NCBI GenBank assembly: GCA_031415695.1
Contig: JANOSH010000038.1
Span: 18,260 to 82,259, forward strand
Length of the DNA: 64,000 nt
Direction: 5' to 3'
From: JANOSH01 sp031415695
GTDB taxonomy: Bacteria > Actinomycetota > Acidimicrobiia > Acidimicrobiales > Ilumatobacteraceae
Both the position numbers and the translations under genes were made by a program. The notes under the pieces are model-generated. The model made no database searches. It was given only the letters and a program-made list of their open reading frames with translations, and was not told the origin of the DNA. Shown here piece after piece: positions 1 to 9,276 of the stretch. Position 1 is the first letter of the stretch, and every line of letters begins with the position of its first letter.

Positions 1-1122
1 CATCTCGCCCGCCTCGACGGCCTCGATGCACACGCTCTCGAGGGTCTCGGCAAATGCGGTGACGTCGGGCGTGTTGTCCATCTTGCCGCGATGCGAGAGG
101 CCCTGGGTCCACGCGAAAATTGAAGCGATGGGATTGGTCGAGGTCTTGTTTCCCTTTTGGTGTTCGCGATAGTGACGGGTAACTGTGCCGTGGGCAGCTT
201 CGGCCTCGACCGTCTTTCCGTCGGGCGTCATGAGTACCGACGTCATGAGGCCAAGCGACCCGAAGCCCTGCGCAACGATGTCGGACTGCACGTCGCCGTC
301 GTAGTTCTTGCAGGCCCACAAATAGCCGCCCTCCCACTTCAGGGCGCATGCGACCATATCGTCGATGAGACGGTGCTCGTAGGTGAGACCCGCTGCCTTG
401 TATTGCTCGGCAAACTCCAGATCGAAGATGTCTTGGAAAATGTCTTTGAACTCGCCGTCGTAGGCCTTCAAGATGGTGTTCTTCGTGGACAGGTACACCG
501 AGACGTTGCGGTTGAGCCCATAACGGAACGACGCCCGGGCAAAGTCGGTCATGGAGTCACGGAAGTTGTACATGCCCATGGCCACCCCGCCGTCGTCGCC
601 GTATTGGGCGATGGTCATCTCGGTTGGGGCGCTGCCATCGGCAGGGGTATAGGTCATGGTGACGGTGCCGGCGCCGGGCACCTTGAAGTCGGTGGCCTTG
701 TACTGGTCGCCGTGGGCATGACGCCCCACGATGATGGGCTTGGTCCACCCTGGCACGAGTCGGGGGATGTTGGAGATGATGATTGGCTCACGGAAGATGA
801 CCCCACCAAGAATGTTTCGAATGGTGCCGTTGGGCGACTTCCACATCTTCTTGAGCTGGAACTCTTCTACTCGCTGCTCGTCGGGCGTGATGGTGGCGCA
901 TTTGACGGCCACGCCATATTTCTTGGTGGCCTCGGCCGAATCGATCGTGACCTGGTCGTTCGTGGCGTCACGATTCTGCACACTGAGGTCGTAGTACTTC
1001 AGATCGATATCGAGGTACGGGAGGATCAACTTCTCTTTAATGAAATGCCAAATGATTCGGGTCATCTCGTCGCCATCCATCTCGACAACCGGATTGACGA
1101 CCTTGATTTTTGCTGTGGCCAT
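1..1122 (-). CDS. icd: NADP-dependent isocitrate dehydrogenase (3' end cut off by window edge)
   Basis: Converts isocitrate to 2-oxoglutarate and CO2 with NADP+ in the TCA cycle (cytoplasm). The minus-strand frame opens with MATAKIKVVNPVVEMDGDEM and runs 374 codons to position 1 without a stop. Family features are visible: MDGDEMTRIIW near the N-terminus, the substrate-loop region SPNGTIRNILGG, GRHAHGDQYKATD, and later EAAHGTVTRHY. The family is usually about 400-410 residues, so only some 30 C-terminal residues are missing. The sequence is of the homodimeric 'eukaryotic-like' NADP-IDH type, not the monomeric 740-residue type common in many actinobacteria. A GAGGAG ribosome-binding site lies 7 nt before the ATG. 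It is divergent from the acyl-CoA dehydrogenase. Confidence 0.93.
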   Translation of the reverse strand, partial: MATAKIKVVNPVVEMDGDEMTRIIWHFIKEKLILPYLDIDLKYYDLSVQNRDATNDQVTIDSAEATKKYGVAVKCATITPDEQRVEEFQLKKMWKSPNGTIRNILGGVIFREPIIISNIPRLVPGWTKPIIVGRHAHGDQYKATDFKVPGAGTVTMTYTPADGSAPTEMTIAQYGDDGGVAMGMYNFRDSMTDFARASFRYGLNRNVSVYLSTKNTILKAYDGEFKDIFQDIFDLEFAEQYKAAGLTYEHRLIDDMVACALKWEGGYLWACKNYDGDVQSDIVAQGFGSLGLMTSVLMTPDGKTVEAEAAHGTVTRHYREHQKGNKTSTNPIASIFAWTQGLSHRGKMDNTPDVTAFAETLESVCIEAVEAGEM

Positions 1123-1213
1123 AGCGGGCTCCTCAACTTGTATTCGACTTGTCTTGAACGCTAGCTCAAAATCGGATTCTGTGCCGTTGGTCGCGGCGTC
1201 GTATGGTCGGGTC

Positions 1214-2329
1214 ATGGACTTCGCTTGGACGCCGGAACAAGAAGAACTACGCCAGCAGGCCCACGACTTCGCCCAAGATGCCGTTCGTCGGTATGGCCGG
1301 TCCAACGACAGCTGGATTAACGGCTACAACAAGCAGTTCAGTAAAGAGCTAGGAGAACGAGGCTGGATCGGGCTCACCTGGCCCACGGCCTTTGGCGGCG
1401 GCGGTCGCCCACCAATCGATCGGCTCATTATCGCGGAAGAACTCATCGCCGCCGGAGCGCCCCTCGCGGCAAGCTGGTTCGCCGACCGTCAAATGGGTCC
1501 ATCCCTCATCACGTACGGAACACCCGAACAGCAGGCCGACTTTTTGCCTGCCATGCTTCGAGGCGAAACCACCTGGTGTATTGGGATGAGCGAACCCAAC
1601 GCTGGTTCCGACCTGGCCGCGCTGACGAGCAGCGCCATGGTCGATGGCGACGAGTGGGTGATAAACGGTCAGAAAATCTGGACAAGTTTCGCGGCCATGG
1701 CCGACTTTTGCTACATGATCTGCCGCACGTCGACCGACGGGCCCAAGCACCAAGGCATCAGCGAGATCATCGTTCCCATGAACACGCCGGGGATCGAGGT
1801 GCGTCCCATCAAGGACATGACGACCAACCGGCATTTCTGCGAAGTGTTCTTTACCGACGTTCGTGTGCCGAAGGAAAACCTGGTCGGTCAACTCGGTAAC
1901 AGCTTCAAACAAACCATGAGCCAACTCGAACACGAGCGCGGCGGTATCGACCGCCTGGTGTCGAACCGCGCGCTGTACACGATGGCCATCGAGCGAGCCG
2001 ACACGAGTGATCCGCTCGTACGCCAAGAAATCGCCAAACTCGAAACCGGGTATCGAATCGGTCGAATTCTGGTCGCCAGAGAAGTGCTGAAGCAGGCACC
2101 CGCTGGCTTCAGCGCCGCTACCAAGTGCTTTTGCACCGAGCACCAGATACGGGTCGCCGACTTTGTCGCCCGAGTTTTCGGGGCCGAAGCAACGCTGTGG
2201 GACGACGTCGTAGGCGGCCTGCTGTATGCGCCGGGCTACACCATCATGGGCGGCACATCCAACGTGATGCGCAACATTCTTGGCGAACGGGTACTGGGGC
2301 TGCCCCGAGAACCGACACCGAGATCGTAA
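1214..2329 (+). CDS. Acyl-CoA dehydrogenase
   Basis: FAD-dependent alpha,beta-dehydrogenation of an acyl-CoA, as in fatty-acid, branched-chain or steroid side-chain degradation. The 371-residue product shows the N-terminal helical domain, the FAD/substrate motif WCIGMSEPNAGSDLA, a beta-barrel segment with INGQKIWTSFA, and the C-terminal motif GGTSNVMRNILGERVLGLPR. The start at MDFAWTPEQEELRQ is chosen because homologues begin this way; an open frame extends upstream but overlaps icd. TATGGT lies 6 nt before the ATG, compatible with a leaderless transcript. The usual catalytic glutamate of short-chain enzymes (YEGT) is replaced here by IMGGTSN, as in many actinobacterial FadE proteins, so the catalytic base and substrate cannot be read from the sequence. 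Confidence 0.9.
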   Translation: MDFAWTPEQEELRQQAHDFAQDAVRRYGRSNDSWINGYNKQFSKELGERGWIGLTWPTAFGGGGRPPIDRLIIAEELIAAGAPLAASWFADRQMGPSLITYGTPEQQADFLPAMLRGETTWCIGMSEPNAGSDLAALTSSAMVDGDEWVINGQKIWTSFAAMADFCYMICRTSTDGPKHQGISEIIVPMNTPGIEVRPIKDMTTNRHFCEVFFTDVRVPKENLVGQLGNSFKQTMSQLEHERGGIDRLVSNRALYTMAIERADTSDPLVRQEIAKLETGYRIGRILVAREVLKQAPAGFSAATKCFCTEHQIRVADFVARVFGAEATLWDDVVGGLLYAPGYTIMGGTSNVMRNILGERVLGLPREPTPRS

Positions 2330-2392
2330 CGTTTCGTCAAGATCGGTTCGTTCGTTCAGTGACTTTGCGACGCCGCCGATGAATGGGAGGTC

Positions 2393-3019
2393 ATGTCGCA
2401 CCTCACCCAGGAAGCCGTTGCCGATTTGCGCCATGAGTTGCGCACGCCGCTGTCGGCTGTCATTGGGCTGACCGGGCTTCTGCTCGACTCGTCGTTGACA
2501 AGCGATCAGCGCAAATTGATCTCGGCGGTTCGAAGCGCAGGCGAACACTTGGCTGGCGTCGTTGACGTTTGCCCCGTACGCTCAGTAACCCACGGTGCTC
2601 AGAACACGTTCGCGATCGAGACTCTGGCATCGTCGGTCGTTACGCTTTTCAGCCACGAGGCGGCCAGAAGGGGTCTGGCGCTGCGGCTCGTGACGGATGC
2701 GGGCACCGCCCGTCGCATTCTCGGGAACGCCACACCGGTTCGCCAAGTACTCATCAATCTCGTGTCGAACGCCGTGAAATTCACATCCGAGGGCGAGGTC
2801 GTCGTCCGGTTGTCACCGTCTCGCTGTGGTGTCAACGTCGAAGTTTCTGATAGCGGTCCCGGGTTTGACCCGACCGATATTGGACCCCGCACCGACGGCA
2901 CCGGACGAGGGTTACGTATCTCGCAACAGTTGTTGATGAACCTTGGTAGCGAGTTGATCATCACTGGTCTGCACGGTGTGGGAACGATCGTCCGGTTCGA
3001 TCTTCCGGCTGCTGACTAA
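2393..3019 (+). CDS. Soluble histidine-kinase core (HisKA + HATPase), no sensor domain
   Basis: The 208-residue protein holds only a kinase transmitter module. The phospho-acceptor H-box RHELRTPLSAVIGLTG has its histidine at residue 14. It is followed by the N-box RQVLINLVSNAVKFT, the G1 box VSDSGPGF and the G2 box GTGRGL. No membrane segment, PAS, GAF or HAMP region precedes the H-box, and no response regulator is adjacent. It sits 63 nt after the acyl-CoA dehydrogenase on the same strand, and a GGGAGG sequence precedes the ATG. The kinase boxes look intact, so it may be an orphan kinase fed by a separate sensor, or a kinase that has lost its N-terminus. Its partner is unknown. Confidence 0.8.
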   Translation: MSHLTQEAVADLRHELRTPLSAVIGLTGLLLDSSLTSDQRKLISAVRSAGEHLAGVVDVCPVRSVTHGAQNTFAIETLASSVVTLFSHEAARRGLALRLVTDAGTARRILGNATPVRQVLINLVSNAVKFTSEGEVVVRLSPSRCGVNVEVSDSGPGFDPTDIGPRTDGTGRGLRISQQLLMNLGSELIITGLHGVGTIVRFDLPAAD

Positions 3020-3039
3020 CCCAACCCGTTCGCTACAGT
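3012..3039 (+). promoter_or_regulatory. Putative promoter of the aldo/keto reductase gene
   Basis: CTGACT (3012-3017), a 16-nt spacer and TACAGT (3034-3039) resemble -35 and -10 elements. The GTG start at 3046 is only 6 nt after the -10 hexamer, so transcription would begin at or next to the start codon (leaderless mRNA). The -35 hexamer overlaps the stop of the preceding kinase gene. Judged by eye only. Confidence 0.35.
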
Positions 3040-3045
3040 CCGAAC

Positions 3046-4041
3046 GTGGACTACGCCCGATTTGGCTCTACCGGCCTCACCGTTTCTCGATTGTGCTTAG
3101 GCACCATGACCTTCGGCTATCAGTGCGACGAACCAACAAGTGTGTCGATCCTCAACACCGCCTTCGAGAACGGCGTCACATTCATCGACACAGCCGACGC
3201 CTATCCGCTGGGCGGGCCACGTGAGGTTCTCGGCTCGACCGAGGAGATTCTCGGGCGATGGCTAGCCACCGTCGGACGCGACAACGTCATCCTGGCGACC
3301 AAGTGCTACTACCCATCGGGGCCAAATCGGTGGGACTTCGGCAGCAGCCGAAAGAACATCATGAGAGCCATCGATGCCAGCCTGCGTCGGCTCGACACCG
3401 ACTATATCGACCTGTACCAACTGCACTCCTGGGATGCCGACACCCCCATCGACGAAAGCCTCGGCGCCCTCGACGATCTGGTGCGGTCAGGCAAGGTTCG
3501 CTACATCGGGTGCTCCAACTTCGTTGCGTATCAAATCGCTCGTTCACTCGGCCGCAGCGAGGTACTTCGGGCCGCGTCGTTCGTCAGTGTGCAACCTCGC
3601 TACAACCTGTTGTATCGCGAAATCGAGCGCGAGATGCTCCCCATGTGCCTCAGCGAGCGGCTAGCTGTTATTCCTTACAACCCTATAGCTGGGGGCATGT
3701 TGTCGGGTAAACACCGGTTCGACGACGGTCCAACACAAGGCAGTCGGTTCACGCTCGGAAATGCGGCCGAGCGGTACCAAGGGCGGTATTGGCGTGAGTC
3801 GTTGTTCAATACGGTCGCCGACCTCAAAGCGGTTGCCGACGAGGCGGGCATGAGCCTCGTGCAGATGTCAGTGGCGTGGACTCTTGCCAACCCAGCCATT
3901 ACCGCTCCCATCATTGGTGCCAGCCGACCCGAGCAACTCGCGGAAAGTCTTGCCGCCGCGTCCGCGCCGCTCGACGCCGAACTCAAAGCGAAACTCGATT
4001 CCATGACCGCCCAGTATCGATTGGTCGAAATCAGCCGGTGA
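3046..4041 (+). CDS. Aldo/keto reductase
   Basis: NAD(P)H-dependent reduction of an aldehyde or ketone; substrate unknown. The 331-residue (beta/alpha)8-barrel protein has the full catalytic tetrad: Asp48 and Tyr53 in FIDTADAYPLGG, Lys86 in VILATKCYY and His127 in LYQLHSWD. The C-terminal cofactor-binding segment PIIGASRPEQLAESL is present. The start is GTG at 3046 (MDYARFGSTGLTVSRLCLG), matching the usual N-terminus of the family. The stop codon overlaps the GTG start of the next gene (GTGA), so translational coupling with the APH-like kinase is likely. Confidence 0.93.
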   Translation: MDYARFGSTGLTVSRLCLGTMTFGYQCDEPTSVSILNTAFENGVTFIDTADAYPLGGPREVLGSTEEILGRWLATVGRDNVILATKCYYPSGPNRWDFGSSRKNIMRAIDASLRRLDTDYIDLYQLHSWDADTPIDESLGALDDLVRSGKVRYIGCSNFVAYQIARSLGRSEVLRAASFVSVQPRYNLLYREIEREMLPMCLSERLAVIPYNPIAGGMLSGKHRFDDGPTQGSRFTLGNAAERYQGRYWRESLFNTVADLKAVADEAGMSLVQMSVAWTLANPAITAPIIGASRPEQLAESLAAASAPLDAELKAKLDSMTAQYRLVEISR

Positions 4042-4808
4042 CCGAACCGGCACGCCCACTCCCACCGGGTTTGGGCAACGCCGGACTCGTCGAACGGGTC
4101 GGTGCCAACGTTCACCGCCCGCGACACCCAAACAGTTCGTCGGTCGAAGCGTTTCTCGTGCACCTTGCCTCGACCGGTTGCACCGACGCGCCAAGATTCA
4201 TTGGTATCACCGACGACAACCGCCAAGCCGTTTCCTACATACCGGGCGACACGGGCATTCGGCCGAACATTGGTGATCCTGAACTCTTGGTAAGTGTCGC
4301 GCAGCTACAGCGGCGATTGCACGACGCGTCGCTGGCGTTTGTGGTGCCGGCGCACTCGACTTGGGATACACAATTGTCGTCACCGTCACAAGCCAATTTG
4401 GTCTGTCACAACGACCTCAACGTCAACAACGTGGTAGCTGTTGGCACACTGGCCGTTGGTGCTATCGACTTCGACTTCGCCGCCCCATCTGACCCGCATT
4501 GGGATCTGGCCATCGCGCTTCGCCATTGGCTACCCGTCATCGACCCGAGCGATCGTCATGGCGATTGGGCCGACATTGACACGGCCGTGCGGTTCACCGC
4601 ATACCTCGATGCGTACGGTCTATCGGTCGCGCATCGACCGCACGTCGCCGCCCTGATCGGACAGTTTCTCGACCACGCGCTTGCGGCAATGCGGCGTAAC
4701 GCCGCGGCCCGAAAACCTGCCTACGTCAGGGTGTGGGAGTCGGGGTACCCCGATGTCAACCGCCGTAGTCAAACCTGGTGGCAGCGCCAAATCCGCTCGC
4801 TTTTTTAA
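4038..4808 (+). CDS. Aminoglycoside phosphotransferase-family kinase
   Basis: Small-molecule kinase of the APH/choline-kinase fold, 256 residues from a GTG that overlaps the stop of the aldo/keto reductase. The catalytic loop VCHNDLNVNNVV (Brenner H-x-D-x4-N) and the metal-binding IDFDFAAPSDPHWDLA are clear. The N-terminal lobe is short and no standard Gly-rich loop is evident. The substrate is not predictable; annotation as antibiotic resistance would be overreach. The last 53 nt overlap the 3' end of the convergent nurA-like gene. Confidence 0.8.
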   Translation: MTEPARPLPPGLGNAGLVERVGANVHRPRHPNSSSVEAFLVHLASTGCTDAPRFIGITDDNRQAVSYIPGDTGIRPNIGDPELLVSVAQLQRRLHDASLAFVVPAHSTWDTQLSSPSQANLVCHNDLNVNNVVAVGTLAVGAIDFDFAAPSDPHWDLAIALRHWLPVIDPSDRHGDWADIDTAVRFTAYLDAYGLSVAHRPHVAALIGQFLDHALAAMRRNAAARKPAYVRVWESGYPDVNRRSQTWWQRQIRSLF

Positions 4809-5724
4809 CGTCCTCCAGTGAGTTAGCCGCGTCGCGCAGGCTGCGGTAGAGCAGGCGGGCGTCGCCGAGACGATGTCGAAGTTGTCGTTCGAGTCCGGCG
4901 ATTGGAAACAGGTTTTGCGGCGCTCTCGAGTCCTTGTGTGGTTGCGATGCAAAGCGCGGCAACACTGCTGCCGACTTGACCGCAAGACCAATCGCTTGTT
5001 GCGGCGTGAGTGACGCCGATGCCTCGATGCGAACGACGCCGGTCATTACTCCCCCACTTGGCCCAGGCAAACGCAAGTACCAGCTGTGCCTGGGAAAGTT
5101 CAGACCCGTAAGGAACACCGGCGTTCGTTCGCCTGGTTGCAGCGCAACCAACACCGCGGCCTGAGCGCCAGCGAGATAGCTGCGATGGTGGGTCTTCACT
5201 AAGCCGAGAACGTCGGCTTCGTGATCACGTCCTTTCAGCGGACCATCGACAACAACCAACTCACCACCGCTCAGCTCCACCGCTTCACGAGCAACCGCTG
5301 TCTCGGTCGCCGCCATGGCATGTTGCAACGCCAAGGTGAGCTTGTCGGGTGCCGGAGACTCGGTGACGCATGCGCGCCAGTGACCGTGACGTGCATTGAT
5401 GGGAAACAGGTCGGCTAACCCGGAGAACACGGCCCGATCGACCATCACTGGTCCGAGCCGAGCTGGTCGATCGTCGCACAGGACCGCCCCCGCCGCCCAC
5501 GACGCTGCCATGCCGGGGAAGTCGTCGACCCACACTCGCGCATCGACGCGGCGAACCCCATCGACAAACACGACCGGTTCGAACAACCCCGGTACGGCAT
5601 CGATGGTGTGCCAATCGTCCGGTGAAAACTCTACGTCGACAACAGCCTCACCTTCGTCAACATCGCCCGATTGCTGATCGCTTATGCCGTAGCTCGGGTC
5701 CCACGGATCGACGACGAGTCGCAC
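4756..5724 (-). CDS. nurA: NurA-like 5'-3' nuclease
   Basis: Last gene of the herA-sbcD-sbcC-nurA operon, 2 nt after sbcC. NurA nucleases work with the HerA translocase to resect DNA ends. In this 322-residue protein the features that fit NurA are FVDGVRRVDARVWVD (metal-binding Asp55), ELVVVDGPL in the middle, GLVKTHHRSYLAG, and a C-terminal region RAPQNLFPIAGLERQLRHR. No transmembrane or signal segment is seen. The name depends partly on context: the motifs are compatible with the family but diverged, so a profile search is needed. The 3' end overlaps the convergent APH-like kinase by 53 nt. Confidence 0.65.
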   Translation of the reverse strand: MRLVVDPWDPSYGISDQQSGDVDEGEAVVDVEFSPDDWHTIDAVPGLFEPVVFVDGVRRVDARVWVDDFPGMAASWAAGAVLCDDRPARLGPVMVDRAVFSGLADLFPINARHGHWRACVTESPAPDKLTLALQHAMAATETAVAREAVELSGGELVVVDGPLKGRDHEADVLGLVKTHHRSYLAGAQAAVLVALQPGERTPVFLTGLNFPRHSWYLRLPGPSGGVMTGVVRIEASASLTPQQAIGLAVKSAAVLPRFASQPHKDSRAPQNLFPIAGLERQLRHRLGDARLLYRSLRDAANSLEDVKKASGFGAATRFDYGG

Positions 5725-5726
5725 GG

Positions 5727-8114
5727 TCAGCTCACTACCTTTGTGATACTTGACCCATCGGTGCCCTTGCGGACGTCGAAACGGACCGGTACTCGGGCAG
5801 CTAATTCCGGCACATGGGTGATGAGTCCTACCATTCGGCCCGTACTCTCGATCGCTTCGATAGCCGACGCAACCGCGTCGAGGCTTTCAGCATCGAGGGT
5901 GCCGAAGCCTTCGTCGAGGAAGATCGCATCGAGCACACCCGCTCGCGAACTCGCCTGCGCGGCGACATGGTCTGCTAGGGCCAACGCAAGGGCGAGGCTT
6001 GCTTGAAACGTCTCGCCACCCGACAAACTGCGAGCAGCCCGCCGCTCGTCGCCAAGGCGATGGTCGATGACCTCGAATTCTTTACCGTCGTATGTCAGTG
6101 AATAGCTGCCAGCCGACAGCTCCAACAACCGCACCGACGCTAGCTCTGCCAATGACACCAGCGCTTCGCTCACCAGCCAATCTTGGAAACGGTCGGAACG
6201 AAGGTGCAACGCCAATGCCGCGGCAACCCTTTCGGACTCACGAGCGATGTGCGTTTCGTCGGCGAGTTCGAGGCTTAGGGCGCTGTCTTTGGCTTGACGG
6301 TCAACGAACGCTGTTGCCTCGGTATGCGCACGCGTCGTGGCCGTGAGCAGTGCTGCAAGATCGGCGCCGTGCACCTCGTGGACAACGGCCAGCCGAACCA
6401 GTCGACCCAGCAACGCTGTACCGTCGGCTCGACGATTGGCGACCGTCTCGGAGGCGCTGTTAACAGCAGCATCCGCCGATGGGAGCTGTGTGGAAGCCCA
6501 CTCGGCGAGTTCGTCCCAGGCGACGGCGATGGAAGCATTGGGAACGGGCGGGCCGAGTTTGCTGACAGCATCGCGTTGAGCGTGGAAGCCACGCGAGAAC
6601 TGTTCGCCGGCACCAACGACCGTGTCGAGTTTGCTCTGGGCCGTGCGCACAGCTGCGGTGGCGGAACGACTCGACCCGATTGCCTCGGTCACAGCCAAAC
6701 GCGCCGCTGCAGCGGTTTCCAACAGTTCAGCGGCAGCCACGTGACCGGGTTGACCCTCAAGGCTCTGAACCAGGCCGTGTAGGAGCGCTTCGGCATCAGT
6801 GAGCTGGGTATGGGCCTTCGTGTTATCGTGCTGCGCCGTGGTGTCGGCGGCCCGCACCTTGGCCTCGTTCGCCTCGGCGACAGCCAATGCCGAACGCGTC
6901 TTGGAAACACCGGCTCCGGCCGAGCGCGTCGGCACGGTGCGCACCAACTGCCGGCAAACCGGGCACTCATCGCCGGCATGAAGATGCTGCGCCAAATCCA
7001 ACGATGCTTCGCGCCGTTGTTCGCGTTCCAGCGCGTCGCGAGCCGCAGCTACCTTGGTCGACGCGCTCGACAGCGCCTCGCTCGCCGCAAGCCGAACCGA
7101 TGCGGCTCGGCCAGCGGCCAACCGAAACTCCTCGCACTTCACCGTACCGTTGGCGACACGATCGTGCAGTTTTACGAGTTGGGTAAGGTCGTCGTACGAT
7201 CCCGCCATCGCGGCCGCCTGCTCGGTGTTCGTCACGTGTATCTCGGCGTGTACGGCTGCCGCCTGTGTGTCGGTCACAGCCGCACGGGCCTCGGCTTCGC
7301 TTGCAGCATGCGCCTGCAATGTTTCGGGTGCGCCGATAGCCGCGAGTGCAGTCTGCTCGACGCGACGCTCGGCCAGTGCTTGTTGAGCGGCTCGTACGTT
7401 GGCCTCAACCTCGACAAGTTGTGGTTGGGCGAGATTGAGTTCGTCGGCAAGTTGGGCCAGAGAATCCAGCCGAGAGGTGATCGAAGCCATCTCGTGAGGG
7501 GTGGCCAACTGTACGTTTGCAAGCCGCTGTTGCGCCACACCAAGTCGGATGACCGCTGCTTGCTTGAGCTGGCCGGCGCGTTTAGCCATGGCCTCGTACT
7601 GGCCAAGTTCCAAGAGGCGTACAAGTAGACGTCGCCGTTCTTTTGGTTCGTCGTGAAGGAACCGAGCAAATTCACCCTGGGGCAAGACGACACAACGGGT
7701 GAAATCAGCAAACGGCAGCCCGACGAGGGCCTCGACGGCGCGGTCGAGTTCGGCGACTTTGCTGGCAAGTATTTCGGCGTGAGATCCGAGCCGTTCGAGC
7801 CGTGCTTCGACAACCGTGACCTTCTCGTTTCGCCGGCGCAGTACTCGAACTACCACGTAGCGTTCGCCACCGAGTTCAAAGGTGAGCCGGACAGCGCATT
7901 CAGTCGCCTGCAGGCTCATCACCGCCGTCGCAACCTTCTCGTCTCCGAACCGGGGAACTTTACCGTAGAGCGCAAAACACAATGCGTCGATGACGGTTGA
8001 TTTGCCGGCACCCGTCGGCCCCACGAGCGCGAAGTAGCCGACGTCGTCGAAGTCGACGCTGGCCTTTTGGCGGAAGGCACCAAAGCCAACCATCTCAAGC
8101 AGCACGGGCCGCAT
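5727..8114 (-). CDS. sbcC: SbcC/Rad50-like SMC ATPase
   Basis: ATPase partner of the SbcD nuclease, bridging and processing DNA ends and hairpins. The 795-residue protein has an N-terminal Walker A (VGPTGAGKSTVIDALCFAL) and a Q-loop region with VLPQGEFARFLH. A coiled coil follows, interrupted by a zinc hook CPVC near residue 380, then the ABC signature SLSGGETFQASLALALA and Walker B IFLDEGFGTLDAESLDAV. It is shorter than E. coli SbcC (about 1,050 residues), so the coiled-coil arms are short. The ATG overlaps the sbcD stop by 1 nt (TGATG), and nurA follows after 2 nt, so the genes are very likely co-transcribed. Confidence 0.95.
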   Translation of the reverse strand: MRPVLLEMVGFGAFRQKASVDFDDVGYFALVGPTGAGKSTVIDALCFALYGKVPRFGDEKVATAVMSLQATECAVRLTFELGGERYVVVRVLRRRNEKVTVVEARLERLGSHAEILASKVAELDRAVEALVGLPFADFTRCVVLPQGEFARFLHDEPKERRRLLVRLLELGQYEAMAKRAGQLKQAAVIRLGVAQQRLANVQLATPHEMASITSRLDSLAQLADELNLAQPQLVEVEANVRAAQQALAERRVEQTALAAIGAPETLQAHAASEAEARAAVTDTQAAAVHAEIHVTNTEQAAAMAGSYDDLTQLVKLHDRVANGTVKCEEFRLAAGRAASVRLAASEALSSASTKVAAARDALEREQRREASLDLAQHLHAGDECPVCRQLVRTVPTRSAGAGVSKTRSALAVAEANEAKVRAADTTAQHDNTKAHTQLTDAEALLHGLVQSLEGQPGHVAAAELLETAAAARLAVTEAIGSSRSATAAVRTAQSKLDTVVGAGEQFSRGFHAQRDAVSKLGPPVPNASIAVAWDELAEWASTQLPSADAAVNSASETVANRRADGTALLGRLVRLAVVHEVHGADLAALLTATTRAHTEATAFVDRQAKDSALSLELADETHIARESERVAAALALHLRSDRFQDWLVSEALVSLAELASVRLLELSAGSYSLTYDGKEFEVIDHRLGDERRAARSLSGGETFQASLALALALADHVAAQASSRAGVLDAIFLDEGFGTLDAESLDAVASAIEAIESTGRMVGLITHVPELAARVPVRFDVRKGTDGSSITKVVS

Positions 8115-9271
8115 CAGCTGCTGCTTTCAAACGAATTGGTGACCTCGTCGAGTACCACAGAGAACAGCTCACCCAGCCGTGGATCTTCGATGTCGTGCTC
8201 GGCAAGGTACCGGTCGAACAGTTCGCTTGGCGACACCGACGACGACAATCGGGCCGCGCGAGTTGATGTTGTTGCGTCGGGCCGCGCCACCCTAATCTCG
8301 AGAACGTCGGGAAACAGCGCCCGCACATCGTCAGCGATACCTGCGCGCCAGAGGTCGGTGACCACGACACGTACGAGCGATGCGACGGGGGGCTGTTGTT
8401 CCGATAATTGGGCGAGGGTACCGGTCAGGGTGACCAGGGTCTTGGCCGACTTCAATGGCCGGTGCTCCACCTTGGCCGGCTTGCCTGGCGCCACGTCTAC
8501 GATGAGCACGCCCGGCGTATTGGCACCCTCACCGAAATCGACGGCGATGGGAGAACCCGAGTACCACACAGGGCATGGCGCTGGAACCTTTTGGGCACGG
8601 TGGAGGTGGCCAAGAGCAACGTAACTCGCTGATGTCGGAAAGACCTGGGCCGCGACGTGATAGTCAAAAATTGAATGGGCCTCACGCTCACCGCCACCGA
8701 ATTGTCCTCCGGTAACGGTGAGGTGTGAGATAAGCAAATTGATCGCATCGGAGCGAAAATTCTGGGTGAGCTGTTCAATGATCTGGTGGATGCGGTCTTG
8801 GTACTTGCCGCGGGCGTCGGCCCCTGAAATCTCCATCAGTTCGGCGGCCTTCACCACACCGCGCTGGCTGACGAACGGCAACGTGGCCACAACGACTGGC
8901 TCGTCGTTCACGATGAACTCGAGAACACCGCCCTCGGCTGGCCGACGGGTTCGGCCAATCATGGTGACACCTGCAGCCTCGAACACCGGTCGGACAGCAT
9001 CGAACGCGTCGGGCGAATCGTGATTCCCTGCAATGACGATTACCTGCGCTGCGTTGCTTCTGCACGTCAGCAGCGTGTCCCACGCGAGTCGCTGTGCATC
9101 GGGGCTGGGGGCTGCGGTATCGAACAGGTCACCGGTAACAACGACAAGGTCGATGGCCTCGGTCGCAACCAATGCAGCGAGTTCGGCTAGCACTGCGCGT
9201 TGCTCGTCGATTCGGTGATATCCCTTGAGGACCTTTCCAACGTGCCAATCACCGGTGTGTAACAGCTTCAC
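8114..9271 (-). CDS. sbcD: SbcD/Mre11-like exonuclease
   Basis: Manganese-dependent calcineurin-like phosphoesterase that cuts DNA ends together with SbcC. The 385-residue product begins MKLLHTGDWHVGKVLKGY and carries the phosphodiesterase motifs in order: TGDWHVG, VVTGDLFD, VIAGNHDSPDAF, ISHLTVTGG and ALGHLHRAQ. Family length is usually about 380-420. It starts 5 nt after the herA stop and its stop overlaps the sbcC ATG, placing it second in the operon. Confidence 0.95.
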   Translation of the reverse strand: MKLLHTGDWHVGKVLKGYHRIDEQRAVLAELAALVATEAIDLVVVTGDLFDTAAPSPDAQRLAWDTLLTCRSNAAQVIVIAGNHDSPDAFDAVRPVFEAAGVTMIGRTRRPAEGGVLEFIVNDEPVVVATLPFVSQRGVVKAAELMEISGADARGKYQDRIHQIIEQLTQNFRSDAINLLISHLTVTGGQFGGGEREAHSIFDYHVAAQVFPTSASYVALGHLHRAQKVPAPCPVWYSGSPIAVDFGEGANTPGVLIVDVAPGKPAKVEHRPLKSAKTLVTLTGTLAQLSEQQPPVASLVRVVVTDLWRAGIADDVRALFPDVLEIRVARPDATTSTRAARLSSSVSPSELFDRYLAEHDIEDPRLGELFSVVLDEVTNSFESSS

Positions 9272-9276
9272 GTGGG

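Noticed and set aside
157..1164. 335-codon plus-strand open frame
   Set aside because: It is antisense to icd, whose protein is clearly conserved; the plus-strand peptide looks like no protein family.
1349..2548. 399-codon minus-strand open frame
   Set aside because: Antisense to the acyl-CoA dehydrogenase and part of the kinase gene; composition artefact of GC-rich coding DNA.
6294..7628. Plus-strand frames of 162 and 272 codons
   Set aside because: Antisense to the sbcC coiled-coil region; no recognisable protein features.
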